Source: Marinobacter arenosus (GTDB taxonomy: Bacteria; Pseudomonadota; Gammaproteobacteria; Pseudomonadales; Oleiphilaceae). From it: a stretch of DNA of 43,059 nucleotides. Where the stretch lies: assembly GCF_019264345.1 (NCBI RefSeq), contig NZ_JAHVAO010000003.1, forward strand, positions 270,287 to 313,345, given 5' to 3'. Position 1 is the stretch's first letter; each line of letters begins with the position of its first letter. The position numbers were made by a program, and so were the translations under genes. This document shows, one piece after another, positions 18,124-27,799 of this stretch. Below the pieces are notes generated by a model, which saw only the letters and a list, made by a program, of their open reading frames with translations, had not been told where the DNA came from and did no database searches.

Positions 18124-18174
18124 TTGACAGACCTTGCCTACCTGATATGTTATCGGTGTTAACAATGTTATCGG
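18124..18174 (+). promoter_or_regulatory. TetR gene promoter with repeated TGTTATCGG operator
   Basis: TTGACA (18124-18129), 16 bp, then TATGTT (18146-18151) make a strong sigma-70 type promoter. TGTTATCGG occurs at 18148-18156 and again at 18166-18174, 18 bp apart, overlapping the -10 and the leader. This suits autorepression by the TetR protein that starts at 18185. Confidence 0.65.
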
Positions 18175-18184
18175 CAGTAACTCA

Positions 18185-18793
18185 ATGAGCGCAAAAGCAC
18201 GGATGACCTATCACCATGGGGACCTGCCCCAGCAAGTTCACCAGCTCGCCCTGGAGACACTTCGTCAACACGGCGACGCGGCCATCAGTTTGCGGGCGCT
18301 GGCCAAAGACATCGGGGTCAGCGCCCCGGCGCTGTACCGGCATTTCATTGATCGCGAAAGTCTGCTCGCCGAGCTCGCGGTCACCGGTTTTGAGGCGCTG
18401 CGCGAGCGACTGCAGGCGATAGACACATCCAACCCGCGCCAGGCATTGATTGATATTGGCCTGGTGTACGTATCTTTTGCCCAGGACGAACCCAACCTGT
18501 ATCGGTTGATGTTTGGTGGGCGGGTGTTGCCCCGGGGCATTCATCCGCGCCTGGACGCAGCCGGAAAGGGCGCGTTCCAGGTACTGGAAGACACCATCGC
18601 CCGGGCTCAGCAGGTCGGTTACCTGAAGCCTATGCCGCTGGCCCTGATGACGGCTGCGGCCTGGTCGCTGGTGCACGGTCTGTCCCAACTCACGATCGAT
18701 GGCCATTTACCGGTGGCCGAGGCGGAACCGCAATTGGCTGAGGGGGTCCTCACCCTCCTGCTGGACGGTTCCAGAAACAGCGCCCAACAATAA
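18185..18793 (+). CDS. TetR/AcrR family transcriptional regulator
   Basis: 202 residues. The N-terminal helix-turn-helix is HHGDLPQQVHQLALETLRQH ... ISLRALAKDIGVSAPALYRHF. The C-terminal part (ALMTAAAWSLVHGLSQLTIDG) looks like the WHG ligand domain. It likely represses its own promoter and the adjacent flavoprotein gene, 19 bp downstream. Fatty or hydrophobic ligands are typical of this group (inference). Confidence 0.9.
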   Translation: MSAKARMTYHHGDLPQQVHQLALETLRQHGDAAISLRALAKDIGVSAPALYRHFIDRESLLAELAVTGFEALRERLQAIDTSNPRQALIDIGLVYVSFAQDEPNLYRLMFGGRVLPRGIHPRLDAAGKGAFQVLEDTIARAQQVGYLKPMPLALMTAAAWSLVHGLSQLTIDGHLPVAEAEPQLAEGVLTLLLDGSRNSAQQ

Positions 18794-18812
18794 ACACGCA
18801 AGGACCCGCACT

Positions 18813-20438
18813 ATGAGCAGCCCCAAACCCAGCACCATCCGAGTCGGTCGCCGTTATCGCGCCAATCGCCTGGATGGCCCCTACGACGCCATTGTCATCG
18901 GCTCCGGCATTGGCGGCCTCACCGCCGCAGCCTGCATGAGCAAGCTCGGCAAGAAAGTGGTGGTGTTCGAGCAGCACTACACGGCCGGCGGATTCACCCA
19001 CAGTTACGATCGCAATGGCTACGAATGGGATGTGGGCGTGCACTACATCGGTGACATGGGCGCGGACCACACCCTGAGCAAGCGGCTGTTCGACCACATC
19101 ACCGATGGCCAGCTCAAATGGGCGCCGATGGACGATCATTACGACCGGATCTTTCTCGGCGACCGGCACGTCGACCTGGTGGCCGGACCGGACGCCTTCA
19201 AGGCGGAACTGAAACAGGCGTTCCCCGGCGAGGAACAGGCCATCGACACCTACCTGGATTACCTGCGCCAGGTTGCCAAGGCCATGCCGGGCCTGGTGGT
19301 GGGCAAGGTGTTACCGGACCTGGCCGCCGGCCCCTTGCGAAAACTGGTCGGCAAGACCGCACCGGACTTCCTCAACAAGCCGACCCGGGACGTGCTGGAA
19401 AGCCTGACCAGCAACCAGGAACTGATTGCCGTGCTGGCCGGCCAGTGGGGCGACAACGGCCTGCCACCAGCGGAATCCAGCTTTATCATCCACGCCCTGA
19501 TCGCCCGGCACTACCTGTACGGCGGTTACTACCCCATTGGCGGGGCGTCGGAGATGGCGAAGACCATCATTCCGGTCATCCAGCACGGTGGCGGGGAAGT
19601 GTTCACCTACGCGGATGTCACGGAAATCCTGATCGACAAGGGCAAGGCCGTGGGCGTTCGCATGGCGGATGGCGAAGAGGTGCGGGCGCCACTGGTGATC
19701 AGCAACGCCGGCGTGTTCAACACCTTCGGCACGCTGCTGCCCGACTCGGCGCCGGAGAAAGCCTACTACCAGCAGAAGCTGCAAACGGTCGAGCGCTCCA
19801 TGGCCAGCAACTGCCTGTACATCGGCCTGAAGGATACGGCGGAGAACCTGAAACTGCCCAGGACCAACTACTGGATTTACCCCGGCCCAGACTACGAGAA
19901 AAACCTCAGCGATTTCATGGCCTCACCCGAGACCGCCGACATTCCGCTGACCTACATCTCCTTCCCCTCGGCCAAGGACCCGAGCTTTGAAGAGCGCTAT
20001 CCCGGACGCGCGACCATCGAAATCGTCGCTCCCGGACCCTACGCGTGGTACGCGCAGTGGGCCGACAAACCCTGGGGCAAGCGGGGTGAGGATTACGAGG
20101 CCGAGAAAGAGGCCTATGCCCAGCGTCTGCTGAAGAAACTGTACGAGAAATTCCCGCACCTGGAAGGCAAGGTGGATTACTACGAGCTGTCGACGCCCCT
20201 GTCCACCGACTACTTCTGCCGCTACAGCGCGGGCGAGATCTATGGTCTCAACCACACTCCGGACCGCTTCGAGCAGGACTGGCTGAAGCCGAAGACCCGC
20301 ATTCCCGGCCTCTATCTGACTGGCCAGGATGTGATGACCTGCGGCGTGGTAGGCGCCATGATCGGCGGCCTGCTGACCACCATTGCGGTCAGTGGCCTGA
20401 AAGGGCTGCCACTGGCCAAGAGGATGTTTGTCGGCTAG
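18813..20438 (+). CDS. CrtI/retinol-saturase-like FAD-dependent oxidoreductase
   Basis: 541 residues from ATG 18813 (AAGGA upstream). The dinucleotide-binding site is DAIVIGSGIGGLTAAACMSK, followed by VVVFEQHYTAGGFTHSY, typical of phytoene desaturase and all-trans-retinol 13,14-reductase relatives. The C-terminal FAD motif is GLYLTGQDVMTCGVVGAMIG. It probably acts on a long hydrophobic polyene or lipid; the substrate is not determined by sequence. Co-directional with the TetR gene; its stop overlaps the convergent RND pump gene by 4 bp. Confidence 0.85.
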   Translation: MSSPKPSTIRVGRRYRANRLDGPYDAIVIGSGIGGLTAAACMSKLGKKVVVFEQHYTAGGFTHSYDRNGYEWDVGVHYIGDMGADHTLSKRLFDHITDGQLKWAPMDDHYDRIFLGDRHVDLVAGPDAFKAELKQAFPGEEQAIDTYLDYLRQVAKAMPGLVVGKVLPDLAAGPLRKLVGKTAPDFLNKPTRDVLESLTSNQELIAVLAGQWGDNGLPPAESSFIIHALIARHYLYGGYYPIGGASEMAKTIIPVIQHGGGEVFTYADVTEILIDKGKAVGVRMADGEEVRAPLVISNAGVFNTFGTLLPDSAPEKAYYQQKLQTVERSMASNCLYIGLKDTAENLKLPRTNYWIYPGPDYEKNLSDFMASPETADIPLTYISFPSAKDPSFEERYPGRATIEIVAPGPYAWYAQWADKPWGKRGEDYEAEKEAYAQRLLKKLYEKFPHLEGKVDYYELSTPLSTDYFCRYSAGEIYGLNHTPDRFEQDWLKPKTRIPGLYLTGQDVMTCGVVGAMIGGLLTTIAVSGLKGLPLAKRMFVG

Positions 20439-23400
20439 GCGGCTCGTGACCGCCGGTCCCGCAGCGACTGGATCCATTTGTAGAAAATCGGGACCAGGAG
20501 CGTGCCCAGGATGGTCGCCATCACCATGCCGCTCAGCACGGTAATACCGAGGCTGATGCGGCTGGCCGCTCCCGCTCCGCTGGCCAGCACCAGCGGCAGT
20601 ACGCCCAGCACGAAGGACAACGCCGTCATCAGCACCGCCCGGAATCGCAGGACGGCGGCCTTGTTGGCGGCGTCTTCGGCACTCAGCCCCGACTGCCGGA
20701 GCTGCATGGCGAATTCCACGATCAGGATGGCGGTCTTGGTCGACAGCCCCACCAGCAGGACCAGCCCGACCTGGGCGTAGATGTTGTTAGCCAGCCCCAC
20801 CAGCCAGAGCCCCGCCAAAGCGCCAAAGATGGCCATGGGCACGGCGCCGATGACCGCAAACGGCAGGCTCCAGCTTTCGTACTGGGCCACCAGGAACAGG
20901 TACACGAAGACGATGGCCAGCAGGAATATAACGATGGCCAGGTTCCCGGCCTGGATTTCCTGCAGGCTCTGCCCGGCCCAGCTGAACTCGTAGCCCTGTG
21001 GCAGGCTCGATGCGAGCGCTTCCATGGTGCTGATGGCGTCGCCACTGGCAAAGCCGGCCGCGGCCTCACCGGATATCGTCACCGAGCGTTTGAGATTGAA
21101 ATGCTGGATACTGGACGCTCCAAGTACCGGCCGCAACGAGGCCAGGGTGGTCAGGGGCACCATGCTGCCCTCGCTGTTGCGGACATAATAGTAAGACAGA
21201 TCCTCGGGCCGCTGACGGAACTCCCCTTCCGCCTGCAGCAACACCCGGTAGTTCTTGCCGAAGCGGGTAAAGTCGTTCACGTAGAGCGAACCCAGCTGGG
21301 TCTGCAGCGTGGAGAAAATATCGGACAACTGGATGCCCAGCGCCTTGGCCTTGTTGCGGTCCACTTCCAGCAGGTACTGGGGAATATTGGCGCGATAGGT
21401 GCTGTACACCCGCGAGAGCGCTTCCTCCTGGTTTGCCTCGAAGATAAGGCCATTCATGACCTGGGCCAGTTCGGAGACGTCCCGTCCGAGGTTGTCCTGC
21501 AGCCGGAAATCGAAACCTGATGACGTACCCAGCCCGGGAATCGGGGGCGGATTGAATACCATGATCTGCGCTTCGGAAACGGCCCATAGCCCGGAGTACA
21601 ATCGTGGCACTATGGCTCGAAGCCCCAGCTCCGGCTCTTCCCGCTCTTCCCAGTCCTTAAGCATGGCAATGCCGAGACCATTGTTGGAACCGCTGCCCCC
21701 CAGAAGCGAGAATCCGGAGACCGAGATAAAATCGGTGACGGCGGGATCCTCCAACACCATGTCGGTGACCTTGGCCAACACCGCATCCGTCCGTTCCAGC
21801 GATGAGGCATCCGGCAACTGCACATCCACAAACAGGAAGCCCTGATCCTCCGGCGGCACAAACGCCGTTGGAACGGACTTGAACAGGCCCACCATGCCCG
21901 CCAGCACCGCAACCAGGGCCACTGCCACCAGGGCACTCTTGCGGAGCAGCCGGCCGACCACCGCCGAATAGCCCCGCGTGCCCACGGTGATGGCCTGCTC
22001 GAACGGTTTGAGCCAGCCGATGGACTGGTTACCCTTGCCCAACAGGGAGACACAGAGGGCGGGGCTCAATGTCAGCGCGTTGATGGACGAGATGATCACG
22101 GCCACGGAAATGGTCACTGAGAACTGCTGGTACAACGTGCCGGTAATGCCGGGCATGAAGCCGACCGGCACAAACACTGCCAGCAGCACCAACGTGGTCG
22201 CAATCACCGGCCCGGTCACTTCTTGCATGGCCTTGGTGACCGCTTCGCGGATCGGCAGTTTTTCTTCCTGAAGAATACGCTCGACGTTCTCGATGACCAC
22301 GATGGCGTCATCCACCACAATCCCGATCGCCAGCACCAGTCCAAACAGGGTGATGGTGTTGATGGAATACCCGAGCAGGGCCATCACGGCGAAGGTGCCG
22401 ATCAAGGAAACCGGAATCGCAATGGACGGAATCAGCGTGGCCCGCCAGTTCTGCAGGAACAGGAACACCACCAGGATGACCAGGCCGACCGCCTGGAAAA
22501 GCGTGACGATGACCTCGTCGATGGAGCGGGTAATGAACTCGGTGGTGTCGTACAGAATGGCGTGAGAGACGCCGTCCGGGAAGGTGGTGGCCGCCTCGTT
22601 CACTACCCGCTTGACCTGCTCGGCGACATCGAGGGCATTGGCGTCCGGCAACTGGTAGATGACCACGAAGGCGGTGTCCTGGTTGTTCAGTTTCGCGGTG
22701 GAGGTGTAGGAACGGGACCCCAGCTCTATTCGCCCGACATCCTGCAGCCTCAGGAAACCGCCACCCGGCCTCGCCCGGATAATCATCTGGCCGAATTCCT
22801 CGGGGTCCGACAGCCGCTCCTTGCTCTGGATGGTGTAGACGAACTGCTGCCCTTCCGGCACCGGTGCCTGCCCCAGCTTGCCCGCCGCGACGATCTGGTT
22901 CTGCTCCTGTATGGCCGCCGCGACCTCGGTCACGGTGACGTCCAGGGACGCCATACGCCGCGGGTCGAGCCAGATGCGCATGCTGTAGTCCTTGGCACCC
23001 ATAACCTCAGCAGACGCCACGCCCGGGACCCGGCCGAGGGTTTCCACCAGATTGTTCGAGGCGTAGTTGCTGAGGAAGATGCCGTCCAGGTCCGGCCGCT
23101 CGGACGTCAGGTTGATCCCCAGCAGCATGTTGCCGGACTGCTTGCTGACCACGACGCCCTGTCGCCGGACCTCATCGGGCAGAAAGGGTTCCGCCAGCGC
23201 GACCCGGTTCTGCACGTTTACCTGGGCAATATCCGTGTCGGTGCCGCTCTCGAAGGTCAGCGTGATGGTCACCGTGCCTTCGCTGGAGGCGGTGGACTCG
23301 ATGTAGATCATGTCCTCCACGCCATTGAGCTGCTGCTCGATGGGGCGGGTCACGGCTTCTTCCACCACCTGGGCGCTCGCCCCCGGTAGCGTCGCCGTCA

Positions 23401-23536
23401 CCTGGACCTGAGGCGGTGCCATGTCCGGGTACATGTTGACGGGTAGGAGCCGTACGGCCAGCAGGCCGGCCATGGTAATCAGAATGGAGATGACAAAGGC
23501 GAATTTCGGGCGCTGGATAAAGACGCTGCTGATCAT
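20435..23536 (-). CDS. RND efflux pump inner-membrane transporter (HAE-1 type)
   Basis: 1033 residues with the RND 1+6, 1+5 helix layout. N-terminal FIQRPKFAFVISILITMAG; proton-relay Asp pair in TM4 (LAIGIVVDDAIVVIENVERI); relay Lys in TM10 (LVGLSTKTAILIVEFAMQL). It exports hydrophobic drugs or metabolites using the proton gradient, in complex with the adaptor encoded upstream (4-bp overlap). No TolC-like channel gene is present here, so a channel from elsewhere must be shared. Confidence 0.95.
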   Translation of the reverse strand: MISSVFIQRPKFAFVISILITMAGLLAVRLLPVNMYPDMAPPQVQVTATLPGASAQVVEEAVTRPIEQQLNGVEDMIYIESTASSEGTVTITLTFESGTDTDIAQVNVQNRVALAEPFLPDEVRRQGVVVSKQSGNMLLGINLTSERPDLDGIFLSNYASNNLVETLGRVPGVASAEVMGAKDYSMRIWLDPRRMASLDVTVTEVAAAIQEQNQIVAAGKLGQAPVPEGQQFVYTIQSKERLSDPEEFGQMIIRARPGGGFLRLQDVGRIELGSRSYTSTAKLNNQDTAFVVIYQLPDANALDVAEQVKRVVNEAATTFPDGVSHAILYDTTEFITRSIDEVIVTLFQAVGLVILVVFLFLQNWRATLIPSIAIPVSLIGTFAVMALLGYSINTITLFGLVLAIGIVVDDAIVVIENVERILQEEKLPIREAVTKAMQEVTGPVIATTLVLLAVFVPVGFMPGITGTLYQQFSVTISVAVIISSINALTLSPALCVSLLGKGNQSIGWLKPFEQAITVGTRGYSAVVGRLLRKSALVAVALVAVLAGMVGLFKSVPTAFVPPEDQGFLFVDVQLPDASSLERTDAVLAKVTDMVLEDPAVTDFISVSGFSLLGGSGSNNGLGIAMLKDWEEREEPELGLRAIVPRLYSGLWAVSEAQIMVFNPPPIPGLGTSSGFDFRLQDNLGRDVSELAQVMNGLIFEANQEEALSRVYSTYRANIPQYLLEVDRNKAKALGIQLSDIFSTLQTQLGSLYVNDFTRFGKNYRVLLQAEGEFRQRPEDLSYYYVRNSEGSMVPLTTLASLRPVLGASSIQHFNLKRSVTISGEAAAGFASGDAISTMEALASSLPQGYEFSWAGQSLQEIQAGNLAIVIFLLAIVFVYLFLVAQYESWSLPFAVIGAVPMAIFGALAGLWLVGLANNIYAQVGLVLLVGLSTKTAILIVEFAMQLRQSGLSAEDAANKAAVLRFRAVLMTALSFVLGVLPLVLASGAGAASRISLGITVLSGMVMATILGTLLVPIFYKWIQSLRDRRSRAA

Positions 23537-24714
23537 TGTTCAGCCTCTTCCGTCTCCCTGAGCGCGCCGGTTTGCGGATCAATCCATTTCCGGACCGGAC
23601 TGACGGTGATGCCAGACCGGACTTTTTGCAGGCCCTCAACAATGACCCGGTCGCCGGCTTCCAGGCCACTTTCCAGCACCATCATTGCGCCACGGCGCGG
23701 CCCGGTGGTCACGAAGCGCTGTATCACCTCCTGCTGATCGTTGACCAACAGCACGAATTTGCCTTCGATGGTTTCCTGGATCGCCACTTGCGGCACCAGA
23801 ACCTGCATCTCGCCGGATTGACCTTCGATCAGCAAGGTGACATAGAGCCCGGGCAACAGAATCGAGTTGGGGTTTGGGAACACGGCGCGCATCGGAACGG
23901 TACCGGTGCTGCTTTCGGTTCGGACATCGGCAAAATCGAGAACCCCGTTCTGGTCATAGCTCTCCCCATCGGGCAGGGTGAGCGACAGCGACAACTGAGT
24001 GGCAATGTCCCGGGTTGAGCCGGTGTTTGCGCGGCGGAACGAGATGTAGTCCCCTTCATTGACTTCAAACTGAACGTAGATGGGATCGGTGACCAGCACT
24101 TCGGTGATCGGCCCGCTCGACGGGCTCACCACGGACCCGACATCAAAGTTAAGGCGGCCAACCCAGCCGTCAAAGGGGGCCCGGATCTCCGCGTAGTCGA
24201 GGTTGGTTCTGGCCTTGTCTACCGCAGCCTCCGCCGATTGCAGTCGGCTTTCGGCGGCGCTGAACCGATCCTTCAGCTGATCCAGATCCGCATCTGAGAG
24301 GAATCCCTTGCCCGCCACTTCCTCGCCACGACGGAGATTCTTGGAGGCGGAGTCAACTTCCGCCCTGGCCGCCGCCAACTCTGCCTCCGCCTGTTTGAGA
24401 CTGGCACTGGCCGTGGTGTCCTCCAGACGGAACAGCACCTGCCCCTGACTGACCCGGGCACCCTCCTCGAACAGAGCCTCGCGGATTTCGGCTTCAATGC
24501 GAGCGGTGATGTCGGCTTTTGCAGAGGCGGCGGTTCTCGCCACGAACTCACGGGAGGGCCTGACCTCCGAGTTCTCAACCACCACCACGGATACCGACGG
24601 CGGCGCGGCCTTCGGCGGCTCCGGAGCCTCGGAGCATCCCACGACGAGGCTCAAGGCCAGGGCAACCATCACCGGATGCCGGACGCGTTCCTTTCGTACA
24701 ACAAAGCTGGACAT
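23533..24714 (-). CDS. RND efflux periplasmic adaptor (membrane fusion lipoprotein)
   Basis: 393 residues. The signal with lipobox (LSLVVGCSEAP) predicts an inner-membrane lipoprotein. It has a biotinyl-lipoyl-like half-motif (ALFEEGARVSQGQVLFRLED), an alpha-helical hairpin (~95-170, KQAEAELAAARAEVDSASKN), a second lipoyl half (IRAPFDGWVGRLNFDVGSVV), a beta-barrel and a membrane-proximal domain (GLEAGDRVIVEGLQKVRSG). First gene of the pump operon; the start of the transporter overlaps its stop. Confidence 0.93.
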   Translation of the reverse strand: MSSFVVRKERVRHPVMVALALSLVVGCSEAPEPPKAAPPSVSVVVVENSEVRPSREFVARTAASAKADITARIEAEIREALFEEGARVSQGQVLFRLEDTTASASLKQAEAELAAARAEVDSASKNLRRGEEVAGKGFLSDADLDQLKDRFSAAESRLQSAEAAVDKARTNLDYAEIRAPFDGWVGRLNFDVGSVVSPSSGPITEVLVTDPIYVQFEVNEGDYISFRRANTGSTRDIATQLSLSLTLPDGESYDQNGVLDFADVRTESSTGTVPMRAVFPNPNSILLPGLYVTLLIEGQSGEMQVLVPQVAIQETIEGKFVLLVNDQQEVIQRFVTTGPRRGAMMVLESGLEAGDRVIVEGLQKVRSGITVSPVRKWIDPQTGALRETEEAEQ

Positions 24715-24848
24715 CGATTCCCTTCCCTCTTTGGCGCCATCACGTGCCGTAATACTTCATGGATTTGCTTTTTAGAGTAGTCCATCGCCCGGGAGACGCG
24801 GGGAGATCCCGCCTACAAGACACATGTCGCCATACCCGAAACAGGCTC

Positions 24849-25733
24849 TCAGTCAGTAACCTGTTGGTACCAACGACCATTTTCATCCCGGCAAATCGTT
24901 AGGTCCTGCTGCTTCAACAGGTTTCCCTTCCTGAAGCTTTTAAGCACGACGGTCCGGCACAGTTCGCCTTTTTCGAAGGAATCCGAAATCACTTCAAACC
25001 GCATCGTGATCGCGCCATCCGAGGTCACGAATTCCTCGGAATCCCGGATCTCCGCCGTTGCCAGAAAGGTCTGTAACCTGCTCTCGAGACTGGCACGATC
25101 CTCGTCCGAAAGCTTGACGTCCGCAGGCAAAAACCACTGGGCGGCATTTCCCAGCAAATTGATTGGTGCTTTGAGGATTCCGGTAATCACGCCGGTAAAG
25201 GCGCTTTCACCAGCCTCGGAGGCAATTTCGTTGGCATCCAGAACGATTTTCTCTACGCGATCAAGCGTTGGCGGGATGATCAGCCGGATGTTCTGACTTT
25301 CCGCAAGAACGGATGGAACAAGGGCCCGGTAGGCATCAAGCTCAGCAATAACCTGGGGCACCATCGCCCGCACCAGGGCCATTTCGGTGCGCACTTTTTC
25401 CGATTCGAGTCGCCATGCGTCGGCTTGCTGCAAAACCGGAGGCAGCGTTTTTCGGATGGCTTCCGATTCATCCAGCACCGACGGGATCAATAATCGAACC
25501 GCCTCCGTCTCGGCCAGGGCATCTCGGGCAAGCGCCCTCAACTGCTCTGACTCCTTGAGAAAATCCGGTGCCAACTCAACCGCCGGTTGGATCGACGCGG
25601 AAATCTCCGAGACCTTTTCAAGGCTCACGGATAGCTTCTCAACGCTCTGGAGTATGGCGTAACCGAAAAAGAAAATAGAGGCCGCGAGCACCAGTATGCT
25701 CAGGGATCGGAAGGTTTCGGAAAATGTCCTCAC
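24849..25733 (-). CDS. Membrane-anchored coiled-coil protein of unknown function
   Basis: 294 residues. One N-terminal membrane anchor (LSILVLAASIFFFGYAIL) is followed by a long helical region to about residue 175. Inside it a ~22-residue unit recurs (RLLIPSVLDESEAIRKTLPP; RALVPSVLAESQNIRLIIPP), with PSVL and PPVL turns between helices. A short membrane-associated stretch follows (GVITGILKAPINLLGNAAQWF), then a C-terminal ~70-residue domain with two cysteines (ELCRTVVLK; TICRDENGRWYQ) that recalls the end of 17-kDa surface antigens. Divergent from the DUF4239 gene 190 bp away. No function assigned. Confidence 0.75.
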   Translation of the reverse strand: MRTFSETFRSLSILVLAASIFFFGYAILQSVEKLSVSLEKVSEISASIQPAVELAPDFLKESEQLRALARDALAETEAVRLLIPSVLDESEAIRKTLPPVLQQADAWRLESEKVRTEMALVRAMVPQVIAELDAYRALVPSVLAESQNIRLIIPPTLDRVEKIVLDANEIASEAGESAFTGVITGILKAPINLLGNAAQWFLPADVKLSDEDRASLESRLQTFLATAEIRDSEEFVTSDGAITMRFEVISDSFEKGELCRTVVLKSFRKGNLLKQQDLTICRDENGRWYQQVTD

Positions 25734-25922
25734 GGGGCTGCCTCACCTAACCCCGAACCCGGCCTGGGATGGCCTTTGGCCCGGATCTCGTTGCCGAGAA
25801 TGACAAGAAAAGAGTAGACCAGCTCCTATCGGGCGTCCACGGTGCGAAAACGACCGGAAACTTCGCCTGCCGGATCAGCAAAGGTGGCTATACTCATTGG
25901 AATCGGCAGGGAGCGGACAAAA

Positions 25923-26732
25923 ATGAGCTACCAGGTATGGTTGGACTCACTTTCTATCGGGCAGATTTTTATCGTCTTCGTGCTGGGTGGCGCCGTGATT
26001 GGAGAGTGCGGCTACCGGGTGGGTCGCTGGTGGCAGTTTCGTACGCCCGGTAACAAAGAGGGCCCCACCCAGATGCTCGTGGGTTCGCTCCTGGGCCTGC
26101 TTGCCTTCCTGCTTGCAGTCACCATGGGCATGGCCTCGGACCGTTTTGACACCCGGCGGGGCATGATTGTCACCGAAGCGAACATGATCGGAACCGTCTA
26201 TCTGCGGGCCGGCTTCCTGCCTGATGCCGAAGCTGCGAAAAGCCGGAGCCTGCTTCGAGAATACGCCCCACTCCGGGTCCTCTCGGACCAGCCGCGGGAT
26301 GTTCCACAAAGGATTGCGCGGTCACTGGAACTGCATCAGGAACTCTGGACCATTGCCGAAACACTGGCCCATTCAATGCCCGAATCCGTGGTTCTGTCAC
26401 TCTACATTGATGCCCTGAACGAGATGATAGACATACATGAATCACGGGTGACGGCCGGTATCTACGGGCGACTGCCCGCGACCATCTTCATACTTCTGCT
26501 GATCAGTTCGGTACTGACCCTCAGCATGGTCGGTTACAGTGCCGGCCTGACCGGCCGCCGCAGCCCACCCACCGCCATCGTGATGATTGTTGTACTGGGC
26601 GCCGTTATTACCCTGCTGGTTGATCTCGATCGCGGTCACGGAGGTTTAATCACCATCAATCAGCAACCACTGATTGATCTGCAGCAGAGCATGGGTGTCG
26701 ATATCGGGAGCACTCCACGCCAGGGCGACTGA
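25923..26732 (+). CDS. DUF4239-like (bestrophin-like) membrane protein
   Basis: 269 residues from ATG 25923 (GGGAG upstream). Two N-terminal helices (IFIVFVLGGAVIGECGYRVG; LVGSLLGLLAFLLAVTMGMA), a soluble helical middle with FDTRRGMIVTEANMIGTVYL, and two C-terminal helices (TIFILLLISSVLTLSMVGY; AIVMIVVLGAVITLLVDLDR). This arrangement fits the DUF4239 family, distantly related to bestrophin channels. Ion-channel function is possible but not shown. Confidence 0.8.
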   Translation: MSYQVWLDSLSIGQIFIVFVLGGAVIGECGYRVGRWWQFRTPGNKEGPTQMLVGSLLGLLAFLLAVTMGMASDRFDTRRGMIVTEANMIGTVYLRAGFLPDAEAAKSRSLLREYAPLRVLSDQPRDVPQRIARSLELHQELWTIAETLAHSMPESVVLSLYIDALNEMIDIHESRVTAGIYGRLPATIFILLLISSVLTLSMVGYSAGLTGRRSPPTAIVMIVVLGAVITLLVDLDRGHGGLITINQQPLIDLQQSMGVDIGSTPRQGD

Positions 26733-26755
26733 CAGGCACCGGAACTCCCATAAAA

Positions 26756-26779
26756 AAAGCCGCTACGCATAGCGGCTTT
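26756..26779. terminator. Bidirectional terminator between convergent genes
   Basis: AAAGCCGCTA and TAGCGGCTTT pair perfectly around a 4-base loop, with an A run before and T run after. It serves the DUF4239 gene (plus) and the liv operon end (minus). Confidence 0.85.
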
Positions 26780-26801
26780 CTCGCTGCTCGGAGCCCAGCT
26801 C

Positions 26802-27797
26802 CTAGCCCAGGTTCTTCTTCACAAACTTCTGGATCTCGCCAACGATGCCGCTGCGGAATGCCAACACCGTGAGAATGAAGATTCCGCCGAGGATCGGATC
26901 AACCCAATCCCTCAACGCGCCCTGGGACAACTGGTACTCGACGTTCACCACGAAGGTGGCGCCAACCACCGGTCCGAGCAATGTGCCCATACCACCGACC
27001 AGGGTCATCAGGATCACTTCACCCGACATATGCCAGTGGGCATCGTTCAGGGAAGCCAACTGGAACACCACCGACTTCATTGACCCGGCCAGGCCCGCCA
27101 GGGCGGCAGAGATCACAAAGGCCAGCACCTTGTAACGGTTCACGTTGTAGCCCAGAGAGATGGCACGGGGCTCGTTCTGCTTGATCGACTTGAGTACCTG
27201 ACCATAAGGACTGCTGACAATGCGTTGAACCAGCAGGTAACACCCGAGGAAAACCGCCAGCACGAAGTAGTACATGTTCAGGTTGTTCTCGAGGTTGATC
27301 AGGCCGAACAGGTGGCCACGGGGGATGCCGTGCATGCCATCCTCGCCGCCGGTGAATTCCGACTGCACGAAGAAGAAGAACACCAGTTGGGCCAGCGCCA
27401 GGGTGACCATGGCGAAATAGATACCCTGACGACGGATCGACAGCAGGGCAAACGCCAGGCCCAGCAGGGTGGCCAGGGCCGTACCCGCGAGAATCCCCAT
27501 TTCTGTGGTCAGGCCGGAAAAGTTACTCAGCAGGTACCCGGTGGTGTACCCCCCGGTTGCCAGGAACGCGGCGTGGCCGAAGGACAGCAGGCCGGTGAAG
27601 CCGAATAGAAGGTTAAAGGCGACCGCGAACAGCGCGAAGCACAAAATCTTCATCAGGAAGACCGGGTACATGACGAATGGCGCCGCCACCAGAAGCAGGA
27701 CCAGTACGCCATTGAGCATCATTTTCTTGCGATCTTCGATCTTCTGCTGTTCCAGGATGGCTTTTTGGATGTCGGCCGGATTGAATGACTGGCTCAT
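26802..27797 (-). CDS. livM: Branched-chain-type ABC transporter permease LivM
   Basis: 331 residues with about 9 membrane helices. Typical LivM stretches: CFALFAVAFNLLFGFTGLLSFGHAAF, AISLGYNVNRYKVLAFVISAALAGLAG and VGGMGTLLGPVVGATFV. Last gene of livG-livF-binding protein-livH-livM, two bases after livH. Together they import a carboxylated substrate such as a branched amino acid or organic acid across the inner membrane; the sequence does not fix the substrate. Confidence 0.93.
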   Translation of the reverse strand: MSQSFNPADIQKAILEQQKIEDRKKMMLNGVLVLLLVAAPFVMYPVFLMKILCFALFAVAFNLLFGFTGLLSFGHAAFLATGGYTTGYLLSNFSGLTTEMGILAGTALATLLGLAFALLSIRRQGIYFAMVTLALAQLVFFFFVQSEFTGGEDGMHGIPRGHLFGLINLENNLNMYYFVLAVFLGCYLLVQRIVSSPYGQVLKSIKQNEPRAISLGYNVNRYKVLAFVISAALAGLAGSMKSVVFQLASLNDAHWHMSGEVILMTLVGGMGTLLGPVVGATFVVNVEYQLSQGALRDWVDPILGGIFILTVLAFRSGIVGEIQKFVKKNLG

Positions 27798-27799
27798 GG

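Noticed and set aside
22223..23389. 388-codon plus-strand frame
   Set aside because: Antisense shadow of the RND transporter; low-complexity Asp/Gly/His content.
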